A stretch of 38,851 nt of DNA, taken from the NCBI GenBank assembly GCA_013288145.1, contig JABDCJ010000020.1, positions 1 through 38,851 on the forward strand. Direction: 5' to 3'. Positions 16,384 to 25,310 of the stretch are shown here, one piece after another; positions within the stretch are counted from its first letter, which is position 1; every line of letters begins with the position of its first letter. The notes beneath the pieces were generated by a model, which worked only from the letters and a program-made list of their open reading frames with translations, was not told where the DNA came from and did not search any database. A program made the translations under genes and the position numbers. Origin of the DNA: Nitrososphaerota archaeon. Lineage in GTDB: Archaea > Thermoproteota > Nitrososphaeria > Nitrososphaerales > CADDZS01.

Positions 16384-16707
16384 TTGAACTTTCGAGCGCA
16401 GGACAAGGAAACTCTGGATGCCGCAGTGCAAATCGCAAAGGATCAAGGTAGTAACTTGACGGAAATTATTAGAATTGCCCTTAAGGAGTACACAGAAGCT
16501 AGAGCAAAGACGACTGCGATCACGAGGATTGACGACTTTCTAGACAAGTCGAGAGTCAATCCACAGCTCGTTGAAGTTTTGAACCCATCCATACTCAAGG
16601 AGTGGCCCGACGGCGAAGCGATCAGATTCGCAAAGTTACTAAGGGCTCGTATGCAGGAAATTGATTTTGAATTAAGGCGACGAGGCTTTTACTTCGATTG
16701 GCGGTAG
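16384..16707 (+). CDS. Small ribbon-helix-helix (CopG-like) protein
   Basis: The protein has 107 residues and starts with TTG at 16384. NFRAQDKETLDAAVQIAKDQ and GSNLTEIIRIALKEYTEA give the strand-helix-helix order of the CopG/Arc fold within the first 40 residues. The rest is helical and charged (ILKEWPDGEAIRFAKLLRAR). Such proteins bind DNA as dimers and often regulate plasmid copy number, antitoxin operons or other small units. No toxin partner is adjacent. The frame is open further upstream but has no better start. It belongs with the ParB-like and winged-helix genes in a run of DNA-binding proteins on the same strand. Confidence 0.6.
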   Translation: MNFRAQDKETLDAAVQIAKDQGSNLTEIIRIALKEYTEARAKTTAITRIDDFLDKSRVNPQLVEVLNPSILKEWPDGEAIRFAKLLRARMQEIDFELRRRGFYFDWR

Positions 16708-16810
16708 GCAATTATCTCAAGTTTTCAATTGTGAATTGGGTGCTTTCAGTCACATAAGAGCTCTTGGCATACTTGACTGATAGTCTTCAACCTTGTACTC
16801 TAGGCGGCCG

Positions 16811-19030
16811 TCAAATAGCTTTGGGCAGAATCATTTCTATGACAGTCCCCTTGGTGTAATCCCCCTCGACCCTATTTTTGACCACAATTTTCCCGTGGTA
16901 GCGGTCCGACACGAGCGCGTGGACTATTGACAGTCCAAGCCCACTGCCCCTAGCGCTCTTCAAGTACCTTGTAAAAATATCGGGTTTGAGCTCGTCCGCA
17001 ACCCCGTGGCCGTAATCAATCACGGATATTTTGTAGTCGGTTCCATTTTCTTCCGGACTGATCTGAACTTCCACGCGGACGTCCTTTCCATCCGTATATT
17101 TTGCAGAGTTGGAGAATAGATTGAGGAAAACTTCTTGCAACATATCGTCAGCAAGAACAGTTGTGTCATTACCGTCCGATTTTTTCAGAACAATCTCTTT
17201 TTCCCTCAGGGACTTTTTGACCACTCCAAGAGCGTTATCAATAGTCTCCCCGAGATTAACCGGGATCAAGCGCACGTTGCTCCCTTCCGCAAGGATTTTG
17301 CCCATCTTCGCCGCCCGATCGACGAGTCGCGTTGATCCGTCAATTGAGTTGATCACCGAATTCACAAACGGTCTCAATGACTCCGGTGGAGCGCTGCCAA
17401 TCTCTTCATCCAGAAGCTCTGCGTTCAGCCTCGCCGCTTGATTGTAATTTCTGATATCGTGCGCGAGAATGTCCTGGAGAAGCTCCGCTTCCATCCTGCT
17501 CCTCCTCTCTTTCTCGAGCAAGACCTCTTCTCTTTCCCGTTCCGCAACCTCTTCCCACATCCTCTCAAAGAAGCGGATGTTAGCCTTGACCGTCGAGCCT
17601 CGAGACGAATAAGTTGCAACCCCTATCGCATCCACGAAATTCTCCCTAGAGTCGTCCTGCTGCTCGATGATAAGAGATCGCGTCCGGTCCACGACGAGGA
17701 TCGTCACGGTATTCAAACCCGTTGCTTCGCGGATTGCCTTGTACTCGATCAGATCATCAATCAATTTGGTAGAGGATTGTGATCTTACTTTGTCCGTTTT
17801 CGCCGGATCTCCGCCACTTCCTTCGTAGACAGCTGGCGCAAGCACCCGGACCTTCACTCCGCGATTCAAGACGGCGGTACGCATCGCGTCGATTATTCCG
17901 ATTTTTGCCTGGCGTCTGTAGGCATTCGAGGTCGGCAGAAGAAGAAGTATTTCCTCACTTGCTTCGTCTACCATACGCCGGTACAAATCCCGCACCTCGC
18001 CCCGATTGCGGATTATCCTCACCCTGGGCTCTTCGATACCATCCTCGATTTCTTTGATCCTCATGCGCGCATCGATGCCGCTCTTCCACTGCTCATCGAA
18101 GATTGCAGAATAGTGCTCAACGTATCCAGGTTCATTGCTGAATAGCGCGCTGTTGTTTAGAGCACCTCCTTCCAGCTGGGCCAGCGTCACACCAACTTCC
18201 TTCTCAGACAGCCCAAAGCTCTCGGTCGGAGCTTTATCCAGGTGCCGGATTTCTATTCCCAGATCGAGAAATCTCTTCGCAGCTTCTATGGAACTTTCAT
18301 CTATCGTCGTGAGCCACCTTATCCCTTCATGTTGACCTCTACGGCGTTTCTCGAGTATCTTATTCAGATCCTGAAGGGTGTGATTTTGCGCATATAGTAG
18401 TCCGCCCGAAACGGACGATATCGAGTAGCGCCTTGATCCGGCTCCCATCCGCCTCGTTTCCGCAAGAATTTGATCTGGATCTCGAATTATCCTCGTCTCG
18501 TAGCGGGGCGTTCCTTCCTCAATTTCCCTGAATCTGATTTCGGCCGGAGTCGCCTTGTCCCAGAGCAGATCAAACACGAACTGATTTTGCTCTACAATGG
18601 CAGGCAGATCACTCCATACTAACTGCAATTTGCCGGTGTTTGGAACGCTAGCGGCAGCCCAGTACTGCCTGTGTCTGTCCGCAATCGCAAAATTTCCTTT
18701 CAGTTTGTCCAAGTGACGGAGCTTGAATCCAAATTTCCCAATAATCTGCCTGCAATACTGGATGTTGTCGCTTGTGATTTCGGTTACGTACCGGATTTCA
18801 ATGCCGCGGTTTTTGAGATCACCAAACATCCTTTGAAAAATTTCGTTTTCCGCAAATATCTGCGGGACTTCTTTCTCGCCGTAGCCGCAGAACAGATTTT
18901 CAATCTGTGCTAGCGTTTGCAACGACAGATCAAGAGCGTTTTCTTCACCTTCAACGACTCGAGTGGTGGGCGGCTGTTGAAAATGTGACTGTTTTGCTTC
19001 TTCCGGGAACTGCTTTCCTTCCAATTGCAA
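16811..19030 (-). CDS. Sensor histidine kinase with three repeated N-terminal sensor modules
   Basis: The protein has 739 residues and no membrane segment. Residues about 55-170, 210-330 and 350-495 are divergent copies of one module. The first carries GIEIRYVTEITSDNIQYCRQ, KLRHLDKLKGNFAIAD and FVFDLLWDKATPAEIRFREI; the second repeats IRWLTTID, IEIRHLD and IFDEQWKSG. The same module occurs in the receiver protein at 27874-29229. A coiled helix leads to the dimerisation/phosphoacceptor helix LLQDILAHDIRNYNQAARLN (His524). The ATPase domain has an N box (FLNLFSNSAKYTD), G1 (VIDYGHGV) and G2 (GSGLGLSIVHAL). It is a cytosolic kinase for an unknown signal. The TTG start at 19030 is uncertain, because the frame stays open to 19165. 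The gene is rather GC-rich. Confidence 0.85.
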   Translation of the reverse strand: MQLEGKQFPEEAKQSHFQQPPTTRVVEGEENALDLSLQTLAQIENLFCGYGEKEVPQIFAENEIFQRMFGDLKNRGIEIRYVTEITSDNIQYCRQIIGKFGFKLRHLDKLKGNFAIADRHRQYWAAASVPNTGKLQLVWSDLPAIVEQNQFVFDLLWDKATPAEIRFREIEEGTPRYETRIIRDPDQILAETRRMGAGSRRYSISSVSGGLLYAQNHTLQDLNKILEKRRRGQHEGIRWLTTIDESSIEAAKRFLDLGIEIRHLDKAPTESFGLSEKEVGVTLAQLEGGALNNSALFSNEPGYVEHYSAIFDEQWKSGIDARMRIKEIEDGIEEPRVRIIRNRGEVRDLYRRMVDEASEEILLLLPTSNAYRRQAKIGIIDAMRTAVLNRGVKVRVLAPAVYEGSGGDPAKTDKVRSQSSTKLIDDLIEYKAIREATGLNTVTILVVDRTRSLIIEQQDDSRENFVDAIGVATYSSRGSTVKANIRFFERMWEEVAEREREEVLLEKERRSRMEAELLQDILAHDIRNYNQAARLNAELLDEEIGSAPPESLRPFVNSVINSIDGSTRLVDRAAKMGKILAEGSNVRLIPVNLGETIDNALGVVKKSLREKEIVLKKSDGNDTTVLADDMLQEVFLNLFSNSAKYTDGKDVRVEVQISPEENGTDYKISVIDYGHGVADELKPDIFTRYLKSARGSGLGLSIVHALVSDRYHGKIVVKNRVEGDYTKGTVIEMILPKAI

Positions 19031-19353
19031 TGCTGCGCACTCGATTTCTTCTGATTTGTTGAACGGGTCACAAATTTCAAATTGGAATGGGTCTGAGGCG
19101 CACCAATTCCAGTTTAGAGAAAAATTTGCGACCGGATCTGGGCCTCGTCGTATTCGGTTTAAAAGTTATGATAGAACAATCTTCTAGTTCTGATTTTTGT
19201 GTACACCGGTATGGACTTAATGCCGGGCTATTGTAACCACTAGCTTTTTTGTTAACTCGTGTAAATTCGTACCATCAATCCAGACAGTCGTTCACCAAAA
19301 ACGGAAAACTGAACCCTAATCATTCTCGAAGCAAAGCGGCGCAGGCGGATGCT
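19031..19353. other. Intergenic region with kinase promoter
   Basis: This holds a TATA-like CTTTTAAAC on the minus strand (about 19157-19165), which would give a leader of about 100 bases to the kinase. That leader has no stop in the kinase frame. I saw no other gene here. Confidence 0.35.
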
Positions 19354-20700
19354 TTAGGCCCGCTTTAGAAACGATCCAAAGGACTTGTCGAATATTTCCA
19401 AGGCCAGCTCTGCTTCTTCCTGAGTGATCGTAAGGGACGGCATTATCCGGAAAACGTTTCCCCTTAGTCCGTCGTAGGCCGTGAGCAGACCGTTTTCATA
19501 CGCAATCCGGTTTATCTTTACGATCTCCTCCAAGGCGGGTTCTTTTCCGGAGCGGGATTTCACGAGCTCGATCCCGATCAAGAGACCCACTCCTCGTACA
19601 TCGCCGATTAGTTCGTATTTTTCCATTAACGCTCTAAATCCCTTGAGAAGCAAATTTCCGACAGTTTCCGCGTTCCGGCAGAGATTGTTCTTTTCAGTGA
19701 ACTCTATTGCGGCCAAAGCGGACGCGCAGCCGAGCAGGTGACCTGCGCCGGTAATGGCAAGAGATCCCTTCGGCAGCTTCATAAGATCCTCGCGTCCGAT
19801 GCACGCGCTCATAGGGAGGCCGTTGCCAAGCGGCTTTCCCAGAAGAGTAATGTCGGGTTCGACGCCATGATGTTCCATTGCAAACATTTTTCCCGTACGG
19901 CCAAAACCGGTCTGGACTTCATCCAAGACCAGAACTATTGAATGTCTGTCGCAGATTTCACGCAGTCTCTTGAAGAAGTTTGTACTAGGCACAACCACTC
20001 CGCCGTCTCCTTGGATGGGCTCGACGAACACCGCGGCAGTGTCTTCCGGAGGAACGGTTGTTTTGAAAACGAAATCCTCCAAAAAGTCAAGAGCTTTCAT
20101 CTCGCAGTCGTCGCAATCCGGACCGAAGGCACACCTGTATGGATACGGATATGGCACGTGCGTGACGCCAGGAACCAGCGCACCCATTCCCTTCACCATC
20201 GAAGCGCTCAGACCCTGGAGAGCGGTTGCTCCTATCGAGGTGAGACCGTGGTTTGATCCGATGAAGCTGATGAACCTTTGACGGCCCGTTGAGTACCGGC
20301 TGACTTTGATCGCGATCTCGGCCGCGTCAGCGCCGGAAAGGCCGAAGAAGCATTTCTTATGCGAGGAACCCGGAGTCATGCGGACCAGTTTCTCTGCTAG
20401 CTCGCTGACGAGGCTGTGGTAATAGTAGCCCGGTATTGCGGAATAGATGAAATCGTTTGCCTGCTGGATTATTGAATTGAGGACATCCTTGTTTTCCAAA
20501 CCGACGTTCATCACCGCGGCGCCCGAGACGAGATCAAGGAACACGTTTCCGTCGACATCCTCGATATAGCTCCCGCTGCCACGTTTTGGGACAAACGGAA
20601 GGTAACGCCAGTTCGATTGCATGAGGTATTTTTCGTCTTTCTCGATTACAGCCCTCGCTTTTGGTCCCGGCAGCTCCGTGATTACTTTGGGTACTACCAC
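19354..20700 (-). CDS. Class III pyridoxal-phosphate aminotransferase
   Basis: The protein has 448 residues, the usual length. YIEDVDGNVFLDLVSG (45-60), FFGLSGADAAEIAIKVSRY (118-136), VFVEPIQGDGGVVVP and LVLDEVQTGFGRTG (Asp260 for the pyridine nitrogen) are present. TLLGKPLGNGLP provides Lys289 for the Schiff base. CAFGPDCDDCE (190-200) is a cysteine-bearing insertion of the sort seen in some archaeal omega-aminotransferases and racemases. It probably moves an amino group between a distal-amine compound (4-aminobutyrate, ornithine or 2,4-diaminobutyrate) and a keto acid. The GTG start has a TATA-like box 26-33 bases upstream. It is divergent from the AstE-type deacylase, which suggests one pathway. 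Confidence 0.88.
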   Translation of the reverse strand: MVVPKVITELPGPKARAVIEKDEKYLMQSNWRYLPFVPKRGSGSYIEDVDGNVFLDLVSGAAVMNVGLENKDVLNSIIQQANDFIYSAIPGYYYHSLVSELAEKLVRMTPGSSHKKCFFGLSGADAAEIAIKVSRYSTGRQRFISFIGSNHGLTSIGATALQGLSASMVKGMGALVPGVTHVPYPYPYRCAFGPDCDDCEMKALDFLEDFVFKTTVPPEDTAAVFVEPIQGDGGVVVPSTNFFKRLREICDRHSIVLVLDEVQTGFGRTGKMFAMEHHGVEPDITLLGKPLGNGLPMSACIGREDLMKLPKGSLAITGAGHLLGCASALAAIEFTEKNNLCRNAETVGNLLLKGFRALMEKYELIGDVRGVGLLIGIELVKSRSGKEPALEEIVKINRIAYENGLLTAYDGLRGNVFRIMPSLTITQEEAELALEIFDKSFGSFLKRA

Positions 20701-20725
20701 GATCAGCTCCAGAGATTTCTGTTAC

Positions 20726-20733
20726 CTAATAAC
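20726..20733 (-). promoter_or_regulatory. TATA-like box of the aminotransferase gene
   Basis: On the minus strand GTTATTAG is centred about 30 bases before the GTG at 20700. Confidence 0.45.
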
Positions 20734-20752
20734 TTTGCACGTCCCAAGATAC

Positions 20753-20760
20753 GATTAAAT
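20753..20760 (+). promoter_or_regulatory. TATA-like box of the deacylase gene
   Basis: GATTAAAT is centred about 34 bases before the ATG at 20791. The two divergent promoters lie within 35 bases, so one regulator could control both genes. Confidence 0.5.
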
Positions 20761-20790
20761 GAATAGCAGCAAAACGGGAATCCGCAAAAA

Positions 20791-21834
20791 ATGTCTGCAG
20801 ATGTTAATCGAAAAATTCGCGTGGGCGATGTAAGCTCCAGTCCGGGAAAAAAGCAGTCTGGTCACCTAAAGGTCGGTGAGAAAGCAGCTTCTTCGATCGA
20901 ACTTCCGGTTACAATAATTCAGGGAGATTTGCCAGGACCGACGCTCGTAGTTTTAGCCGGTGAGCACGGCTGCGAATATTGCGGGATTTTTGCGGCGGTC
21001 CATGTGATAAAAGAGGTGCAGCCTGAGAATATCAAGGGAACGCTTGTTGTTCTCCCGCTTGCAAACCCACCGGCTTTTGAGGAGAGAGCACTTTTCGTAA
21101 ACCCGATAGATGTCGTGAACCTTTACGCTTCGTACCCCGGATCTCCCGATGGAACAATCTCGCACATTATGGCGCACAAGATTTTTTCAGAGGTCGCTTC
21201 AGTTGCGGATAACTTGATTCACCTCCACGGCGCGGACTATAACGAGTCGCTTGTCCCATTCAACTATTACGCGCACACTGGCAACCCAAAAGTGGATTCG
21301 ATGTCCCGGAAGATGGCGAGCTGTTTTCCGGTCGATTACGTGCTGGAAGCTGAAAAAGCGGCGGACGTTTCAACGGGCTCACCCAAGGGAACTTCATACG
21401 CGGCGACCGCAGCGGGAACGCTTTACGGCGAAGCATCGGCGAAAGGGATTCCGTCCACGATGTGCGAAGCCGGAAGAGAGGGGAAGATCGAGGAGGAGTT
21501 TGTTTCCATACACAATAATGGAATAATGAATGTGATGAAACTGCTGGGGATGATGACCGGCGATCCTGCTCTAAGAGAGCACCAGACGAAGCTTACTTCA
21601 CCGGTTCTCGTGTCCAACCACCGGGCGGGAATATTCCATGCCAGTGCAAAAATTGGCGATGCAGTGGCAAAAGGGCAGACCATCGGGGAGATTTTGAATT
21701 TCACGGGCGACGTTCTGGAGACGATAACAAGCCCGATCGATGGAATGATCGTAGACAGGATAAATTTCGCGGCTGCGGATGCCTTCCCGACGCAAAAGCA
21801 GCCATACCTATTTTACATTGCGAAGACAAACTAG
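20791..21834 (+). CDS. AstE/AspA-family zinc deacylase (M14-like)
   Basis: The protein has 347 residues. VVLAGEHGCEYCGI contains the HxxE zinc pair (His59, Glu62). NLIHLHGADYNES supplies the third ligand (His145), and STMCEAGREGKIEE carries the probable catalytic Glu. PLANPPAFEERALFVNPIDV is the substrate loop typical of succinylglutamate desuccinylase/aspartoacylase proteins. The C-terminal 70 residues form a beta-barrel-like domain (SNHRAGIFHASAKIGDAVAK). It would remove an acyl group from an N-acylated amino acid or small amine. With the divergent class III aminotransferase it resembles the deacetylase/transaminase pair of ectoine breakdown (DoeB/DoeD). The ring-opening and dehydrogenase steps are missing here, so the substrate stays open. 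Confidence 0.85.
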   Translation: MSADVNRKIRVGDVSSSPGKKQSGHLKVGEKAASSIELPVTIIQGDLPGPTLVVLAGEHGCEYCGIFAAVHVIKEVQPENIKGTLVVLPLANPPAFEERALFVNPIDVVNLYASYPGSPDGTISHIMAHKIFSEVASVADNLIHLHGADYNESLVPFNYYAHTGNPKVDSMSRKMASCFPVDYVLEAEKAADVSTGSPKGTSYAATAAGTLYGEASAKGIPSTMCEAGREGKIEEEFVSIHNNGIMNVMKLLGMMTGDPALREHQTKLTSPVLVSNHRAGIFHASAKIGDAVAKGQTIGEILNFTGDVLETITSPIDGMIVDRINFAAADAFPTQKQPYLFYIAKTN

Positions 21835-22223
21835 CTACAAGCTACCCGGACATTTTTGGTAACTTCTACTAGTTTCTAGCAAAAACTCAGTTGCGATTAG
21901 AAAATCTGAGCAAAATTACAAGACTGTCCGTCGATTGTTAATGTTAGTCGACGTGATAACTATTGGGAAATAAGGGAGAGATTACCAGTGCTCTTGGTGT
22001 CTAATTCATTCTTTTCCGAAGAGCAGCCGCCGTAGTCAGGTTCCTCATCCTAAACATTCTAGAAATTCGCAATGACGTACACGATATGGTTGTTGAAATT
22101 TCATTTGTTCCTTGCAATCAATCCCTCAATCTTAGATCTAAGAATGAGAGTTCCTTATGCGATCAACCTTCTAATCTGAATCAGATCGCGATTGGAAATT
22201 TGTCTTAATCTTGTGAAGTTCAG
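21835..22223. other. Gene-free region
   Basis: No convincing gene or repeat is seen. A TATA-like CTTAATC at 22204-22210 lies about 26 bases before the second ATG (22233) of the next gene and could serve it. Confidence 0.3.
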
Positions 22224-23537
22224 ATGGTTGAGATGAATAAGCTTGGTCCGGACGAGTTTCTGAAGGGAATCAATGTTCACGCCCCTGAATTCCGAGATAA
22301 CACAACTGCAATACTGGACTTCTTGAAGATCACCCCGATTCAATGGGTCAGGATCCACCCGTTGCCCTCAAGACGTCTGGGATCAACCAACCTCGCGGGT
22401 GTGTCGTATCTAGATGCAATTGTCAAGTTTGCGGAGGCAGGATTCAATCTAATTTTACCGATAGACGTCGGAGTAAAGGAGAACGTAGGCACACTTACAA
22501 TATCTCGATTGATGAAGTTCGTAGACGAGTCCTACTACCAGTCACTCAGGGCAGTCAAACTGATAGAAGCAGCCATTTCGAAATCAAATATTAGGGTGAT
22601 TTACGGTATTGAAAATGAAATTGATACAAAGGAATGGATTCTGCAATCAATGCCCGGCGTAGGTTGGAGAGAGGGAACTCTTGCTTGGCTGGAGCTTTCA
22701 GTTGACGTCGACCTCAAATTCAAAAGATTACGCAGAATTTTCGATGGAATCAAAGATGCTTCACCTGATAGCACAACAATGGTCAATTTCGAGGCCGATG
22801 ATCCAAAAGATTCATGGACTGCTTTCATGACCTTCTTGACCGGAGCGGGGGTAGTCTTGTCAAAGCTTGGCATACTGGAAAGGAACGCTCACCGGCGCAT
22901 CAATGATTATCGAATAGACATAGCACGAGCCATCAAGAAACTGAAGGTCGACATAATAGGGCTTGATTCATACCCCAATTATTTCAGAAAAGTGCCAACG
23001 AAGGGAAAGGAAATAGGACCTAGAGTGGATGAAGTAATTAGGCAAGTAGGAAAGCCAGTCATCAATGCAGAGTTCGGTTATACTATTCATGAACCAGTGT
23101 CCAAGAAATTCCGGCGACAGGAAATATCAAGAAAGTACTATGCCCGCCCAGACCATCAAAAGAATTTTTTCGAGAATGCTCTGACTTCAATTGAATCATC
23201 TTCTAGCCAGGGAACATTCCCTTGGGTATTGATGCTCGACCCCACGAGATCTTACCGTCCGGTTGAGGAGAACGGATTCACGCTGCTAAGAACCGATCAC
23301 AACAATGCCTTCAAATCCGTTCCAGCCTTGACATACTATAATGAATGGTTGAAGGGTATCAAGGGGAAGGTAGCAAGAGGGGACTTTGCAGAGGCCCATG
23401 AAAATCGTACAGGTGACGAGGAACCGAGACGATCTGACATTATCGGCAATGATATTGGATCAATTCTTTCATTTTTCAGGCGAAGCAGACGCTGGGATGA
23501 TAATTACATGAGAAATAGAGGGAAAGATACAACCTGA
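22224..23537 (+). CDS. Clan GH-A-like glycoside hydrolase (TIM barrel), intracellular
   Basis: The protein has 437 residues and no signal peptide. The order of motifs fits a clan GH-A barrel. GINVHAPEF is strand 1, WVRIHPLPSRRL is strand 2, and VIYGIENEID ends strand 4 with the probable acid/base Glu132 after Asn. IIGLDSYPNYF is strand 6, and PVINAEFGYTIHEP ends strand 7 with the probable nucleophile Glu283. The last 60 residues are polar and charged and may be a disordered tail. No exact family can be named, so activity on a glycan or glycoside is inferred. Starts at 22224 and 22233 are both possible; the TATA spacing favours 22233. It stands alone between long gaps. Confidence 0.6.
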   Translation: MVEMNKLGPDEFLKGINVHAPEFRDNTTAILDFLKITPIQWVRIHPLPSRRLGSTNLAGVSYLDAIVKFAEAGFNLILPIDVGVKENVGTLTISRLMKFVDESYYQSLRAVKLIEAAISKSNIRVIYGIENEIDTKEWILQSMPGVGWREGTLAWLELSVDVDLKFKRLRRIFDGIKDASPDSTTMVNFEADDPKDSWTAFMTFLTGAGVVLSKLGILERNAHRRINDYRIDIARAIKKLKVDIIGLDSYPNYFRKVPTKGKEIGPRVDEVIRQVGKPVINAEFGYTIHEPVSKKFRRQEISRKYYARPDHQKNFFENALTSIESSSSQGTFPWVLMLDPTRSYRPVEENGFTLLRTDHNNAFKSVPALTYYNEWLKGIKGKVARGDFAEAHENRTGDEEPRRSDIIGNDIGSILSFFRRSRRWDDNYMRNRGKDTT

Positions 23538-23660
23538 TGCAATTTGGTAACCATCTGACATAATTTTCTGCACCTCAAACATTCCAAAGTTTTTTCTTGA
23601 GATCCAAGCGTTTTCTTCATTAGCATAAGTTATTGCAGTACATTGACCCATTCTCAAAAA

Positions 23661-24101
23661 TCACCTCTTGGCGTTTTGATTCTTCACAATTACTACAGAA
23701 TGCTTACTGCGGTGAGCGACCTTGTCGGGAACACTACCAAGAAACAGACTTGCAATTTTTCCTCTACCTCTCGTCCCGACCACAATAAGGTCGGCATCGA
23801 CTTCATCGGCATAATGGACGATTTTGTCCGCAGGATCGCCGTGAAGTACCTTTGATTCTAGGAGCAATCCAGAATTCTTCGAAAAATAAGCATCAATCAC
23901 CCTTTTGTGAAGTTTTTCGAATTGTTCATCTCTTTCTTCCAAGTAATCTTCATCGATTTCACCTTCAGGGACATGTTCAGGAATGGAAACTACACCTAGA
24001 AATATTACATCTAGTCTTGTCCCGTCAGATAGTTCCGAAGATTCTTTAGAGACTTGATCGGCATACGGAGAATCATCGATAGCCACCAGGATCGTCCTCA
24101 T
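23661..24101 (-). CDS. Universal stress protein (UspA family)
   Basis: The protein has 146 residues, a single Usp domain. MRTILVAIDDSPYADQ is the first strand and nucleotide-contacting Asp. ADLIVVGTRGRGKIASLFLG (104-122) followed by S123 fits the G2xG9xG(S/T) ATP-binding motif. SVVIVK is the last strand. Family members bind ATP or similar nucleotides and help in stress survival, usually as cytosolic dimers. Long acidic segments (HVPEGEIDEDYLEERDEQ) sit in the central helix. It is convergent with the GH-A-like gene and has no operon partner. Confidence 0.9.
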   Translation of the reverse strand: MRTILVAIDDSPYADQVSKESSELSDGTRLDVIFLGVVSIPEHVPEGEIDEDYLEERDEQFEKLHKRVIDAYFSKNSGLLLESKVLHGDPADKIVHYADEVDADLIVVGTRGRGKIASLFLGSVPDKVAHRSKHSVVIVKNQNAKR

Positions 24102-24457
24102 TCGAATGTCTCACCAGTCACTCTCAAAATTCGAAAGTACTTGAATTGATCACACGACAAATCAATTCCAAGACCGAGACATATCATGTAAGACTCGTTT
24201 GTTATTTTGCAGCTTAAATTACTGAAACGTCACAATAAGATGAACTGGATTAAACCTGTATCAGCTACAAGCGATAGACTTCGTATATCTTGCAACTTTC
24301 TGTTATACTGTGACAGAAGCCCAAGAACCAAAATTCACCCGATTCTTTGAGGTCTGAACCGCCCTAGCGACCGATCTTGTTTAGCAGATTTACTGGTACA
24401 TAGTTGTTGTGTTCCAGACATCTCCTGATCAGTGACTTCAGATGATAAATTACAATC
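24102..24457. other. Gene-free region
   Basis: Only short chance frames are present on either strand, and no repeat or RNA gene was recognised. Confidence 0.3.
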
Positions 24458-24586
24458 ATGATAAGTTCGTACCCGGAAGATCATTCTTCGCGATTCGAAT
24501 ATTGGCAAAAATCATTGGAGGATCATCAACAAGCATCAGAAGTAATTCTACTGGCGAGGCGGTCAAAACGAATTGAAGAATTATAG
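24458..24586 (+). CDS. Possible 42-residue small protein
   Basis: ATG 24458 to TAG 24584-24586 encodes a charged helical peptide (MISSYPEDHSSRFEYWQKSL, then EVILLARRSKRIEEL). The composition looks protein-like, but there is no clear promoter and no known motif. It lies 66 bases before another small ORF on the same strand. Confidence 0.3.
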   Translation: MISSYPEDHSSRFEYWQKSLEDHQQASEVILLARRSKRIEEL

Positions 24587-24652
24587 TAAGATGTTGTTCA
24601 CAGTAAGGAATGGCTAGAATAAAATTGAGTGATATGTTCCATTTCAGCAACC

Positions 24653-24826
24653 ATGGACCGTGAATTCCCCAACTTGTCGGAAATGGAAAGAACTTACAAA
24701 GCTAGACTAGTCATGTCAGCAAAGAATTCTTTTGAGGCAGCGCAATTCGTGGAGAAGCTCGTCAACCTCGCAAACAAAGAGGGGTTGCACATTCTGGTCG
24801 ATGATATCGAAGAGCTAATTTACTGA
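24653..24826 (+). CDS. Small hypothetical protein (57 aa)
   Basis: From the ATG at 24653 the protein reads MDREFPNLSEMERTYKARLV and continues with AKNSFEAAQFVEKLVNLANK before an acidic end (DDIEELIY). The pattern is mainly helical and amphipathic. A TATA-like AATAAAATT around 24618-24626 lies at suitable distance. A GTG at 24629 in the same frame would add eight residues. Function unknown. Confidence 0.45.
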   Translation: MDREFPNLSEMERTYKARLVMSAKNSFEAAQFVEKLVNLANKEGLHILVDDIEELIY

Positions 24827-25031
24827 TGTAGTGGCTATGGCTAGAAAAACATTCAGGCTGTGGTCTAATGAGAAATGAGGAAATTTCCCGGTACAATAGT
24901 TCGTTACTTATTTGACATTGAGGATCGGCTGATTTCGTGTTTTTCGCAAAATTACTGGATGAAGTGCTACTAAACTCCCAAAACAGTCAAATAGCTTGAA
25001 GAATGTACTTTAATCACCGAGGCAGTACCGA

Positions 25032-25310
25032 GTGTCAAAGAGCTCGCGGGTGGACTATGTTGACAAATTTGCCGAAAGCTTGATGACGAAAGATTCTTCA
25101 GAAATTGAAAGGGATCTCGCACAATATTATTTTGATCTTCTTTTTATTCAGACGCAAATAGAAGTGAGTCGCGCCGAAGATTCTGATGCAAAGTCAATCA
25201 TCCAAAATGGCGAAAAAAGGTTATCGCGATTGCAAATGAAGATTGAAGCAATGAAAAAGGAACTTTTAAACAGAAAAAATTCCACCGTTCAACAGAAAGA
25301 AGGAAGTTAA
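25032..25310 (+). CDS. Small coiled-coil protein, paralogue of the 27141-27578 protein
   Basis: The protein has 92 residues and starts with GTG. It is nearly all helical. SSEIERDLAQYYFDLLFIQT and EKRLSRLQMKIEAMKKELL match in order the segment TTELDRDLAEIRIDIEFHEV and RAKIQLMKRKVEIMEREY of the 145-residue protein beyond the maturase. The shared core is about 60 residues with the same spacing, so the two are related. A cytosolic oligomer or adaptor is likely. It lies before the sulfatase-maturase-like gene, on the same strand. Confidence 0.6.
   Translation: MSKSSRVDYVDKFAESLMTKDSSEIERDLAQYYFDLLFIQTQIEVSRAEDSDAKSIIQNGEKRLSRLQMKIEAMKKELLNRKNSTVQQKEGS

Noticed and set aside
21836..22223. A short open stretch around 22018-22207 with some protein-like sequence.
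   Set aside because: It lacks a proper start and shows no recognisable motif; probably chance.
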